Shown here piece after piece: positions 25,890 through 34,209 of a DNA stretch of 64,000 bases (positions are counted from its first letter, which is position 1; each line of letters starts with the position of its first letter). Under the pieces are notes generated by a model. That model was not told where the DNA came from, made no database searches, and worked only from the letters and a program-made list of their open reading frames with translations. The DNA is from Acetobacterium wieringae (GTDB taxonomy: Bacteria; Bacillota; Clostridia; Eubacteriales; Eubacteriaceae), in NCBI RefSeq assembly GCF_001766835.1, contig NZ_LKEU01000043.1, positions 1-64,000 on the forward strand, written 5' to 3'. The translations under genes were made by a program, and so were the position numbers.

Positions 25890-26297
25890 CTAATCTGTTT
25901 GTTTCTGTAAAGTGTCAAATAGTGTTGCGATGCGGCATTCCAGGCTTTGGACATTGGTATTGAACACAATTGCTACAACGCTTACATGAATCGATGATCC
26001 CGCTATTTCTTTGACTGTTACATCTTCCCCAGTCGTTGATATCATGGTTACCGGGGAATCGCATTGAACCAAAGCCTTGACATGACCAATAATCCCACTC
26101 ATTTCCTGGATCCATTTGGCCAGGATTTCAATTTCATCTGCCAAATTTTGTTTTATGGTTTCCAAATCTCCAATAATATCCCGTTTGCCGGAGCATACCA
26201 ACGCATCATCATGCAAGTGAGATTCAATCCCATGATGATGATGACCGGAATGATAGTGATGGTTACAGGATTCAGCGTGGTTATGCTTTGTTATCAT
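25890..26297 (-). CDS. Small His-rich protein of unknown function in the methyltransferase operon
   Basis: 135 residues; I do not recognise the family. Residues 5-30 hold a dense run of histidines (HNHAESCNHHYHSGHHHHG, then SHLHD), as in metal-storing or metal-handing proteins such as some HypB and CobW relatives. The rest is a predicted helical segment (IKQNLADEIEILAKWIQEM) and a beta-like stretch. Its start overlaps the end of the G3E GTPase gene by 17 bases, so translation is coupled. I infer a metal-binding partner of that GTPase, perhaps delivering Zn to the UroD-type enzyme or Co to the corrinoid protein. Confidence 0.6.
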   Translation of the reverse strand: MITKHNHAESCNHHYHSGHHHHGIESHLHDDALVCSGKRDIIGDLETIKQNLADEIEILAKWIQEMSGIIGHVKALVQCDSPVTMISTTGEDVTVKEIAGSSIHVSVVAIVFNTNVQSLECRIATLFDTLQKQTD

Positions 26298-26910
26298 CTA
26301 ACGCCTCCGCTTGATTGACTATTTTTTTCAATATGGCTTCCGGAATTACCGCTTTTGCGGATATTGGAATGATCGCCGCTGTTTGATTATAGTTTAATAT
26401 GCTGTGCTCAACCTGTTTAAGTTCTGCACTGCTGACCAAATCCACTTTATTCAGTAATACGATCGACGTGTCCTCCAGCTGTCCAGATACCAGTAATTCC
26501 ATGGCGTTAACCAATCGTTGCCAGCGTTTGGCATCCGCGACGGTCAGGATTGTGGCGTCAAGACCCAACTCAGCTAAAATTACTTTTCTGATACTGCCGG
26601 GATAAGCAACTCCAGTAGCTTCAATGATCAGCCATTGGGGATCAAGTTCGGTCTGGATTTTTTTAATACTGGCAACCAGTTCTCCGGTGAGTGAGCAGCA
26701 GGCGCATCCACTAAAAAGATTGCTAACATTAAATCCGGCCTTCTTCAGGACTTTATCATCAATTCCGATGGCACCAATTTCATTTTCGACAATCGCAACT
26801 TTTATTTCAGAATGATACTCTTTTTCAAGACTGTCGAGATATTCTGCCAGTTGCAGCAATACGCTGGTTTTTCCGGAGCCTAAAAATCCCCCGAGAATTA
26901 ATATCTTCAC
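26281..26910 (-). CDS. G3E-family GTPase (CobW/P47K type, COG0523-like)
   Basis: 209 residues. Walker A GGFLGSGKTS at residues 7-16, conserved VENEIGAIGIDD at 41-52, the metal-binding CxCC (Cys69, 71, 72), IIEATG at 95-100 and NKVD at 154-157 mark a COG0523-type metallochaperone GTPase. It is shorter than typical CobW (about 300-400) and lacks the CobW C-terminal domain. It lies between the UroD-type gene and the His-rich gene. A role in metal insertion for zinc-dependent methyl transfer or in corrinoid handling is likely by context; no member with this exact role is known to me. Confidence 0.88.
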   Translation of the reverse strand: MKILILGGFLGSGKTSVLLQLAEYLDSLEKEYHSEIKVAIVENEIGAIGIDDKVLKKAGFNVSNLFSGCACCSLTGELVASIKKIQTELDPQWLIIEATGVAYPGSIRKVILAELGLDATILTVADAKRWQRLVNAMELLVSGQLEDTSIVLLNKVDLVSSAELKQVEHSILNYNQTAAIIPISAKAVIPEAILKKIVNQAEALDDNKA

Positions 26911-26933
26911 AATGGTTTCCTTTTCTGGTGCCG

Positions 26934-27947
26934 TTATTTTGTTGCCAGCTGATGACTGTAACGAACCGCTTCCTGAATAATAGGCATCATTTGCGCGCCC
27001 ATTTCTGCGGGATCTAAACTATTGACCAGCACATGTCCGAAGAAGATAAATCCTGGTTGTTGGCCATATTCATCAAAGCAACGGTGAATTTCGGCAATTC
27101 GTGTTTCCAGGGTCGCATCGGGAGCGCCGGGGGCACCGTTGGTATCAAATCCACCCATTAAAATAATTTTATCGCCGTATTTTTTCTGCATCCCGACAAT
27201 ATCATTGGTTGGCTGAACGGAAGTCCAGACAGCAGCTCCGGTTTCGATGATGTCTTCAATCAGGGGTTCACAGTAACCGCAGGTATGCTGCACCGGTATC
27301 ATCCCCAATTCTCTGACGGCGTCGTTAAGCCGTTTGTGATGAGGTTTAATCAGTTCGCGATAGACCGTCGGTGACATAAACAGACCTCTTTCAGTGGCAA
27401 TATCATCGTAATTGGTAAACAGATCCGGGTTATAATACTGTTTTACTTTTTTGGCAAACTCAATTTTGTAATCAGTAATAGCTGTCATTAGTTCATTACA
27501 GGCCTCCGGTTCTTCGGCCAATGCCATTAGGGCTTCCTCAAAACCCATCAAGGCCGCCAGTCGCTCAAACACGCCATTGCCACAACCAAATTCAATGGCC
27601 TGCACCGTTCTGTCAACAGGCATCATGCTTAGTTCAGCATTCACCATTTCCTGCCAGTCAACGGCTTCCAGATCGGGAAATTTGACAATGCTTTTCCAGT
27701 CCACGATGGTATCGGCATCCATAATATGTTCATTGGGTGCTGGAATCGGTGCGCCGCCACCGGAAGCTGGCGTGATCCAACGAATGCCAAAGCCATCATA
27801 GCCGCCACCCAATGGTCCTTTTTCAATCCAGGGTCCTGGCAGGGCGCCAAATCCCAGCACGCCACAATCGGCAAGGTGTACCGGTGTCCATTCGGTTTCT
27901 TTGTGATTGATTGCGTTTAAATAGTTTTCTTTCGGTGTAAGTGCCAT
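26934..27947 (-). CDS. UroD-family (MtaA/CmuA-like) methyltransferase, paralogue 1
   Basis: ATG 27947 behind AGGAGG gives 337 residues. The uroporphyrinogen decarboxylase fold is marked by ENYLNAINHKETEWTP, GVFERLAALMGFEEALM, and QHTCGYC with His221/Cys223, the usual zinc ligands of MtaA/CmuA-type methyltransferases. In this operon it should be methyltransferase I, moving a methyl group from a substrate to the corrinoid protein. It heads the five-gene operon and is divergent from regulator C. Paralogue 2 (31636) is very similar. Methoxylated aromatics are a reasonable substrate guess for an acetogen, but other methyl donors fit equally. Confidence 0.88.
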   Translation of the reverse strand: MALTPKENYLNAINHKETEWTPVHLADCGVLGFGALPGPWIEKGPLGGGYDGFGIRWITPASGGGAPIPAPNEHIMDADTIVDWKSIVKFPDLEAVDWQEMVNAELSMMPVDRTVQAIEFGCGNGVFERLAALMGFEEALMALAEEPEACNELMTAITDYKIEFAKKVKQYYNPDLFTNYDDIATERGLFMSPTVYRELIKPHHKRLNDAVRELGMIPVQHTCGYCEPLIEDIIETGAAVWTSVQPTNDIVGMQKKYGDKIILMGGFDTNGAPGAPDATLETRIAEIHRCFDEYGQQPGFIFFGHVLVNSLDPAEMGAQMMPIIQEAVRYSHQLATK

Positions 27948-27999
27948 ATCAATAATCCTCCTTAAATTTTTGCGTAATTGATATTTAAATCTTACGATA

Positions 28000-28019
28000 A
28001 ATTTACGAAACTGTAAATT
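28000..28019. promoter_or_regulatory. Inverted repeat in the UroD1 / regulator C intergenic region
   Basis: AATTTAC (28000-28006) pairs with GTAAATT (28013-28019) around GAAACT. The left half recurs in the equivalent intergenic region in front of UroD2 (TAATTTACA). Candidate regulator binding site. Confidence 0.4.
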
Positions 28020-28030
28020 ATACAAGCTGA

Positions 28031-28059
28031 TTGACTTTTTCGGTTTTAATCTATACACT
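28031..28059 (+). promoter_or_regulatory. Promoter of regulator C
   Basis: TTGACT (28031-28036), a 17-base spacer, and TACACT (28054-28059), then AAGGAGG and the start codon 23 bases on. The same elements with the same spacing stand in front of regulator D, which supports them. Confidence 0.6.
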
Positions 28060-28081
28060 CTGTATAAGGAGGTGATAAATT

Positions 28082-29611
28082 ATGAACCTATCTTTAGCCC
28101 TGCTGAAAGAAAAACTGGCCGCACTTGTAAAAGATGACAACATTGGTGTATCTGGATCTTTATTGCACTTACCCCATCCGGTTTTTTATGCCGGTGATGC
28201 CTGTTTGGCTTCCCACATATTATATATAACCATGGCCGAAAAGCTGCCACCTGATCTGACCTTTATGCCGGCTTCGGCCTTAATCTGCATTGGCGATCCC
28301 CCTCCCCGCTGTTATAACGATGAGCTGGAGCTGCTGGTGATTGCGGATACTACCGATATCTTTGAACTAAGCAATGCCATTCATGAAATTTACGATATTT
28401 ATGGAACCTGGGATTTAAAGCTACAACGCTGTATTCGCGAGAAAAATTCCCTGCAGTATCTGGCGGATATTTCCGAGCCAATTTTTGGAAACGGCATGCT
28501 TATCATGAATGGCGACTTTTATATGATTGCCCATTCAACAACGCATGCACTCTATGACTCTCCCAATTTACATCTTGACGCATCAGGGCGGATCTCCATT
28601 GAGCAGGTCAATTTATTTAAAAACGATGCCGTCTACAATAAAATCAAGAACGAAAAAAATGTTTTTATCTATCCTTCCGAGGTTTTGCCTTTTCGGACCC
28701 TTTGTCAAAACATTTTTCTCAATGACACCTTTCTTTTTCGGATCATTGTGCCCGAAATCGTCCAGCCCTTCAACGACAGCGATACCCAAATTTTAGAATA
28801 TTTATCGCATCAGCTGGTTCAGGATCCTGACTATCTTGTCACCTTTCATCGCAGTAAGAATAGCCAATTGACGACCCTGCTTCAAAATATTATGCTGGGA
28901 AATGCTTATAACCAGACTGCTTTTGAAAAGGAATTGCAACAAATGGGTTGGAGTCAAAACAACAGCTATTGCGCTGTCCACATCCAACCCAGCAGTCAGG
29001 ATATTTATCATACCACTGTCACCTATTTTTGTAATGTGATCATGCAGGATTTTAGGCAGACCTTTGCCTTTTCACACAACCAGAGTATCCTGGTCATCAT
29101 TAACCTGGATCACCTTGACGAGTCCCGGGACGAGTATTTCAAAAAATTTAATCGGATGGTCAAAGACGGTAATTTCAGAGTAGGCTACAGCAATTATGCT
29201 GATGGGCTTATTCATCTGAAAGAGTATTTTCGCGAGGCCGAAATCGCCCTGGAAATCGGCACCCGCTATCATCCCGCTAAATGGATACATAAATTCTGTG
29301 ACACCGTGCTGCCCTACATATTTAATCAGATCACTGCCGAATTGCCGGGCCAATTGCTGTCTTCGCCGATTTTATTACGTCTTCAGGATTATGATTTAAA
29401 GAACCATACCGACTATGTCCTCACGCTGGAAGTGTTTCTTGAAAATAATCTCAATGCGGTTCAGACTGCCAAAGACTTGTTTATCCACCGGGCCACCATT
29501 GTTTACCGGTTGGAACGGATTAAAGAAATCGGCCAGACCGACTTAAAGAATAAAAATGATCTGCTGCACCTGCATCTTTCATTTGAACTCATCCGCTTAG
29601 CCGCCAACTGA
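28082..29611 (+). CDS. PucR/CdaR-type regulator C (509 residues)
   Basis: The C-terminal helix-turn-helix (TLEVFLENNLNAVQTAKDLFIHRATIVYRLERIKEIG) is of the PucR type, preceded by a degenerate cyclase-like region (FRVGYSNYADGLIHLKEYFREAEIALEIG). The N-terminal 120 residues (AEKLPPDLTFMPASALICIG) form a PucR-like sensory domain. It is divergent from the UroD1 operon and should regulate it. It is close to regulator D in sequence and in promoter. Confidence 0.8.
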   Translation: MNLSLALLKEKLAALVKDDNIGVSGSLLHLPHPVFYAGDACLASHILYITMAEKLPPDLTFMPASALICIGDPPPRCYNDELELLVIADTTDIFELSNAIHEIYDIYGTWDLKLQRCIREKNSLQYLADISEPIFGNGMLIMNGDFYMIAHSTTHALYDSPNLHLDASGRISIEQVNLFKNDAVYNKIKNEKNVFIYPSEVLPFRTLCQNIFLNDTFLFRIIVPEIVQPFNDSDTQILEYLSHQLVQDPDYLVTFHRSKNSQLTTLLQNIMLGNAYNQTAFEKELQQMGWSQNNSYCAVHIQPSSQDIYHTTVTYFCNVIMQDFRQTFAFSHNQSILVIINLDHLDESRDEYFKKFNRMVKDGNFRVGYSNYADGLIHLKEYFREAEIALEIGTRYHPAKWIHKFCDTVLPYIFNQITAELPGQLLSSPILLRLQDYDLKNHTDYVLTLEVFLENNLNAVQTAKDLFIHRATIVYRLERIKEIGQTDLKNKNDLLHLHLSFELIRLAAN

Positions 29612-29624
29612 AAAATTGGCGATG

Positions 29625-29668
29625 AAAAACGGGTGGCCGCTAACCGATTGTAGGTTAACGGCCACCCG
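29625..29668. terminator. Terminator between convergent regulators C and D
   Basis: CGGGTGGCCGcTAACCG pairs with GGTTAACGGCCACCCG; the better T run (TTTTTC) is on the minus strand, a weaker CTTTG on the plus strand. Bases 29669-29851 show no gene. Confidence 0.65.
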
Positions 29669-29851
29669 CTTTGCTGCGCTATTAAACGCTTTCGCTAAAT
29701 TATGAGGCTTTGTATAATAATAAGATTGCTACAATTGAAAAAAATTATGCTTCTTTCGTTATTGGGTAGATTCAGATTATCTTTTGCTTTTATAGAAATT
29801 GTTCATTTTCTTAATTTGATCTATCATTTCAGCTAATCATATTCTCAACAG

Positions 29852-31507
29852 CTAGTCAAACTTTTTCTGCTCTTCCTTGAATTTTTTTAGTAGTTTTTTT
29901 CCATGATATCCTTTAGCGATCAAGTCTGCTAAAATCTGCTCCGCAAACTCCTCACCCGTATTTTCTTTGACCGGTTTTATGCTAGTTAAATTATTATGAA
30001 GCTTTAGTGAAATATTCACATGCAGCAATTCATCGGGATTCTCAAAATCAATTTTTCCAATTTCCCGGATTCGCTCAAGGCGATAGACCATCGTGCCACG
30101 ATGAATCGATAAATCTTTGGCCGTTTGAAGCGCATTCATGTTGTTCTGCAAATAGATGGTTAGAGTTTTTATATATTCGGTGCTATTTTTGTCATCATAG
30201 TCACTTAAACGAGATAAAATCGGTGCGTTTAAGTTTGCCACCGGAAGCTCTCTAGTCATCTGGCTCAACAGATACAATAAAACATAATCACTAAATTGAT
30301 GGACGTCATTTTGGGGGGCTAACTGACCGCCAAAATCCAGAGCAATCTGGGCCTCTTTGAAATAATCCCTAAAATTGCCTAAACCATTTGACTCGTTACT
30401 ATAGCCGATTTTAAAATTACTCGCTTTTATAAATACATTAAAGCCATCGAAAAATTCCTGCCTGTTTTTAATCCGGCTCAGATTAAAGAGAACAATCAAA
30501 TGATCCTTATGGGCGAAGGCAAAGGCCTCCTCAAAATTGTGCCGTATCTTATTGCCGAAATAGGTCAAAGTTTGGTTATAGATATCCTGATCACTGGGAA
30601 GCACATACGCCACACAATAAAAATGGTTCAGCTCCCAGCCTAGCCGCTTCAGTTCTTTTTCAAAATCCGCCAAATGATAGGCCTTCCCCGCAACCATATC
30701 GTTTAGTAATTCAATCAATTCATCATCATCAAAACGATTCACCGAAACCAGATACTCTGAATCTTCTGTGAGATATTTTCCCAGATGCTCTAGCAGCACC
30801 GCATCACTCTCTGAAAAAGGATGAATGTTTTCACAAACAACCAACCGAAACAGAAAACTGTCGTGATGAAAAATATTTTTGCACAGCGTGCGATAGGGTA
30901 AAATGTTTTTCGGATAAATAAATACTTCTTTTTCATTTTTTATCTTTTGATAGGCCAAATCATTTTTGAAAGAATTGACCTGTTGCGGCTGAAGTCGACC
31001 AAATTCATCGGTTTTAAGTTCTTCAAATAAATTAAAATCGAGAGTCAGGGATGTCCGGGCGATGATATAAAAATCCGGATTCATAATCGTGATACCATTT
31101 TCGAACACCGGTTCCGAGAGATCAATAAGATACTGTAGAGGCTTGTTCTCCCGAATACTCTTTTGCAGACTCATATTCCAGATCTCGAAAAAATCATAGA
31201 TCTGATGAATCCGGTTACTTAACTCGAAAATCGACACCGTTTCAGAAATAACCAGATAACTGAATCCATCCTGATTCAGGCTGATCGCCGGACTGCCGAT
31301 TAAAATCAAAGCAGTGTCAACCTGACATTGGAGATCAGCTGGTAATTGATCAGACTGAGCTATATATAATGTGTTTGAGTCCAATTCTTTCTGATCCTGG
31401 TAAAATACAGGTCGTTGCAAGTGCAGTCTTTGACCTGATTTTTCCAGTTTATAATCGATTACAAGATCAGCCAACTTTTCCTTGATTAAATTCAGTGATA
31501 ATTCCAT
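29852..31507 (-). CDS. PucR/CdaR-type regulator D (551 residues, with C-terminal extension)
   Basis: ATG 31507 behind AAGGAGGG. It is clearly homologous to regulator C along its length (ADLQCQVDTALILIGSP, YRTLCKNIF, FKIGYSNESNGLGNFRDYFKEAQIALDFG, NNMNALQTAKDLSIHRGTMVYRLERIREIG). It continues about 40 residues beyond the point where regulator C ends, with a charged helix (EEFAEQILADLIAKGYHGKK...). The extra tail is not part of the PucR family. The gene is divergent from UroD2 and should regulate it. Confidence 0.8.
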   Translation of the reverse strand: MELSLNLIKEKLADLVIDYKLEKSGQRLHLQRPVFYQDQKELDSNTLYIAQSDQLPADLQCQVDTALILIGSPAISLNQDGFSYLVISETVSIFELSNRIHQIYDFFEIWNMSLQKSIRENKPLQYLIDLSEPVFENGITIMNPDFYIIARTSLTLDFNLFEELKTDEFGRLQPQQVNSFKNDLAYQKIKNEKEVFIYPKNILPYRTLCKNIFHHDSFLFRLVVCENIHPFSESDAVLLEHLGKYLTEDSEYLVSVNRFDDDELIELLNDMVAGKAYHLADFEKELKRLGWELNHFYCVAYVLPSDQDIYNQTLTYFGNKIRHNFEEAFAFAHKDHLIVLFNLSRIKNRQEFFDGFNVFIKASNFKIGYSNESNGLGNFRDYFKEAQIALDFGGQLAPQNDVHQFSDYVLLYLLSQMTRELPVANLNAPILSRLSDYDDKNSTEYIKTLTIYLQNNMNALQTAKDLSIHRGTMVYRLERIREIGKIDFENPDELLHVNISLKLHNNLTSIKPVKENTGEEFAEQILADLIAKGYHGKKLLKKFKEEQKKFD

Positions 31508-31528
31508 TCGGCAACCCTCCTTGTACAA

Positions 31529-31557
31529 AGTGTATAATTCATCGCTTGAAAAGTCAA
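31529..31557 (-). promoter_or_regulatory. Promoter of regulator D
   Basis: On the minus strand TTGACT (31557-31552), 17 bases, TACACT (31534-31529), then AAGGAGGG and the start. The arrangement mirrors the regulator C promoter. Confidence 0.6.
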
Positions 31558-31635
31558 TAATAATGTCTAATTTACAAAAATAAATTTTCATCATAAAATG
31601 TTAATAATTATTTGATTCATAGGAGGAGAAATACA

Positions 31636-32661
31636 ATGAGCTTAACCCCCAAAGAAAACTATCTCAATGCAATCAACCACAAACCAACTGAGTGGACCCC
31701 GATCTTTCCGATCGATTGTGCCGGCAGTGGCTTTGGCGCTTACCCCGGCCCATGGTTTGAAAAAGGCCCCATGGGCGGCGGATACGATGGTTTTGGCATC
31801 CGTTGGATCACCCCAGCATCCGGCGGCGGTGCCCCAATTCCAGCTCCCAACGAACATATCATGGACTCGGAGACCATCGTGGACTGGAAAAGCATTGTAA
31901 AATTTCCAGACCTGGAAACGGTTGACTGGCCAACCATGGCCGCTGAAGAATTGAAACTCTTGCACAACTTCGATCGTGACCAAACCGCTCTTGAATTTGG
32001 CTGTGGGAACGGTGTTTTTGAACGTGTGGCCGCATTAATGGGTTTTGAAGAAACCCTGATGGCACTGATCGAAGAGCCGGAAGCCTGTTATGAACTGATG
32101 GAAGCCATTACCGACTACAAAATTGAGTTTGCTAAAAAAGTGAAGCAATATTATAACCCGGATATTTTCAACAATTACGATGATATCGCCACTGAACGGG
32201 GTCTGTTTATGTCACCAGATGTCTATCGCAAGTTGATTAAACCTCATCATAAACGGCTTAATGACGCCGTAAAAGAACTCGGGATGATTCCTATCCAGCA
32301 TACCTGTGGTCTTTGTGAATCCCTCATTGAAGACATTATTGAGACCGGTGCTGCTGCCTGGACCTCGGTTCAGCCGGTTAACGATATTGTAAAGCTGCTG
32401 GAAAAATATGGTGATCGCATTGCCTTGATTGGTGGTTATGATGCCAATGGTATCCCCGGTCGCCTGGATGCCACCGTTGAAGAACGTCTGGCTGATGTCC
32501 ATCGCTGTCTGGACACCTATGGCAAGTATCCATCTTACATTATTTTCCCCTTTGTTACCGTCAATTCCCTGGATCCTAAAGACATGCTTGATGTGATGAT
32601 GCCGATGCTGGGCGAGGCGATTCGATACAGTCATGAGCTGGGACGAACACAATCCGTATAA
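31636..32661 (+). CDS. UroD-family (MtaA/CmuA-like) methyltransferase, paralogue 2
   Basis: ATG 31636 behind AGGAGGAG gives 341 residues. Long identical stretches with paralogue 1 (LTPKENYLNAINHK, GGGYDGFGIRWITPASGG, IVDWKSIVKFPDLE) and the zinc site IQHTCGLC are present. Differences cluster near residues 22-35 and in the C-terminal third, which may set substrate choice. No corrinoid protein or MeTr follows, so it probably shares those of the UroD1 operon. Divergent from regulator D; a small membrane protein gene follows after 170 bases. Confidence 0.87.
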   Translation: MSLTPKENYLNAINHKPTEWTPIFPIDCAGSGFGAYPGPWFEKGPMGGGYDGFGIRWITPASGGGAPIPAPNEHIMDSETIVDWKSIVKFPDLETVDWPTMAAEELKLLHNFDRDQTALEFGCGNGVFERVAALMGFEETLMALIEEPEACYELMEAITDYKIEFAKKVKQYYNPDIFNNYDDIATERGLFMSPDVYRKLIKPHHKRLNDAVKELGMIPIQHTCGLCESLIEDIIETGAAAWTSVQPVNDIVKLLEKYGDRIALIGGYDANGIPGRLDATVEERLADVHRCLDTYGKYPSYIIFPFVTVNSLDPKDMLDVMMPMLGEAIRYSHELGRTQSV

Positions 32662-32831
32662 TTAATTCTATCTGAATTTTAAATGAGCAGCAGATGGCAA
32701 AAATTACAGCAATTTAAGAATTAGTGATGTCGTAGGTTGCAGCTTTAATTACTCATTAATATAACGTTTTATCAAAACAGTGGGATACGTTAATCCCAAA
32801 AATCACTGATTATAAATTTGAGAGGACTAAA

Positions 32832-33314
32832 ATGAAAAAAGAAACAAAATTCAATCTCCTAAACAATCTGTTTAATTCCATCGTCTTCGGGGTCACCTTT
32901 ACCATCCTGGGCGGTTTGATCGTTACCGGTTCTGTTGATTGGGTACATTTCCCCATCTCGGCGCTGGTAGGCGTATTGGTAGGCTTTATACTGGGTATGA
33001 TTATCCCCCTGGGAAAAATCAGCGGCGGTTTGGCCAGCAAAATAGCAACTCCGGGCACGTTTCTCTTTAATCTGGTGATGTATTCGGTTCTTCTGGTTAT
33101 CATTTTAATTTTTATGTGTCCCATCCTCACCATTTTCATGGGCAGTGTCCTGATGGGCGCTCCCGTCGCCGCGGTTCTGCCAAATTCTTATGCCCTATTT
33201 TTACCCTTCTTTGTGATCGGCCTGATCTTACTGATAGTTTTCGGCGGTTTCATTACAAAATTCTCCATGAAATGTGCTGGTATGACACCCAATTTTGACC
33301 AAGAGTCGAACTAA
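32832..33314 (+). CDS. Small integral membrane protein, paralogue 2
   Basis: 160 residues, starting behind AGAGGAC. It is the paralogue of 18030-18512 with the same length and the conserved stretch MCPxLTIFMGSVLMGAPxxAVLPNSYALFxPFF. It has four to five membrane segments and again weakly similar halves. It lies downstream of UroD2 and upstream of a strong terminator. Its repeated pairing with demethylase genes of unrelated families is the main clue to a transport-related role; no known transporter family could be assigned. Confidence 0.65.
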   Translation: MKKETKFNLLNNLFNSIVFGVTFTILGGLIVTGSVDWVHFPISALVGVLVGFILGMIIPLGKISGGLASKIATPGTFLFNLVMYSVLLVIILIFMCPILTIFMGSVLMGAPVAAVLPNSYALFLPFFVIGLILLIVFGGFITKFSMKCAGMTPNFDQESN

Positions 33315-33338
33315 AATTTTTAAAACCCTTTTAAACAT

Positions 33339-33382
33339 AGCTTTTACATCGACGCGAAAACGCAACGATGTAAAAGCTTTTC
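33339..33382 (+). terminator. Terminator of the UroD2 unit
   Basis: AGCTTTTACATCG pairs with CGATGTAAAAGCT, then TTTC. Confidence 0.75.
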
Positions 33383-33447
33383 TTGTTTATCAGGCATTTT
33401 TCAAAGATACGAAGTGATTATAAGGTGCTCCATGGACGAAGTAAGGC

Positions 33448-33905
33448 TTATAATTGTAAGATAGAAAAAAACAGGTCATCTCTTGACATTAAAAATGTTT
33501 CGCTGGGCGTATACTCGTTGTCCATAATAGATTCCCAGGTGGTATCCTGATAATGATCAGGTATTTTTCCACCCTCCAATATGCGCTTCAAGGTGATATC
33601 CAGAAGGGCTAAGGGATTTTTCAGCATCGTTGCAGCATGATCAGCGATGGCTTGAAGCGATTCATGTTCAGCGATCATGCGGATCAAAGCATAATCCCAT
33701 TGTTCGTATTTTAAAAAAATATCCTGAACCTGATTGAACTCTGTGCTAATATTCTCCGTTTCAGACAAAATAATGACCGAAAGATTTCCCGCTTTTCTGG
33801 AAACACATTAATGGGTCCAATGGAAATCAGATCCATTTCCTCAAAATAACTGAAATGTTTTTCATTTTTTTCTGAGCGAGCCAAATAAATGCAATCATTC
33901 TGCAA
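33448..33905 (-). pseudogene. Decayed N-terminal half of a PucR/CdaR-type regulator (relative of regulator B)
   Basis: Two minus-strand frames are needed. The upstream piece (33905 down to about 33760) reads QNDCIYLARSEKNEKHF, matching the DQYLYLTDHQMSEAYW region of regulator B. The downstream piece reads QVQDIFLKYEQWDYALIRMI and MLKNPLALLDITL, matching KVQDIFDDFNRWHEALTQAI and VLNNPIALLDISF. It stops at 33448, long before the helix-turn-helix. It is thus frameshifted and truncated at both ends. Confidence 0.75.
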
Positions 33906-33909
33906 AAGA

Positions 33910-34059
33910 TACGATTGGACCAGAAAGAAAGTTCTTGCCTTTGCTACATCAGGCGGATGCCCTATCGGAAAGACAGCAGAGAAATTTAAGCCTTTTGTGC
34001 AGGGAATAGAAGCCGTTGATGCAGTGCTTGTTAAGAGTATGGATGAACTTAAGGCGTAG
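33910..34059 (+). pseudogene. 3' fragment of a flavodoxin-like gene
   Basis: An open frame without a start reads YDWTRKKVLAFATSGGCPIG, then TAEKFKPFVQGIEAVDAVL and stops at 34057. ATSGG...GKTAEKF is the usual C-terminal loop of small flavodoxins. The join to the regulator remnant lies at about 33906. Only the last 49 residues remain. Confidence 0.6.
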
Positions 34060-34113
34060 GTTTAAGTTCATAAGAATGAGGTATTTGTTGTTGAACTATA
34101 AATAGTGAAGGAA

Positions 34114-34162
34114 AAGAAGCTGCAGCTTGTGAAATACATTCTTCACGAAGCTGCAGCTTCTT
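34114..34162 (-). terminator. Terminator of UroD3
   Basis: AAGAAGCTGCAGCTT pairs with AAGCTGCAGCTTCTT; on the minus strand the stem runs into TTTTCC. It lies 48 bases past the UroD3 stop. Confidence 0.6.
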
Positions 34163-34209
34163 CGGATAAACTAAAAATCCTACCAGCAGGTTATTGGAAA
34201 GGAATATCT

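Noticed and set aside
12339..34200. Cobalamin riboswitch in front of the corrinoid-linked genes
   Set aside because: None of the leaders is long enough or shows a B12-box-like stretch; they are short promoter regions with small inverted repeats.
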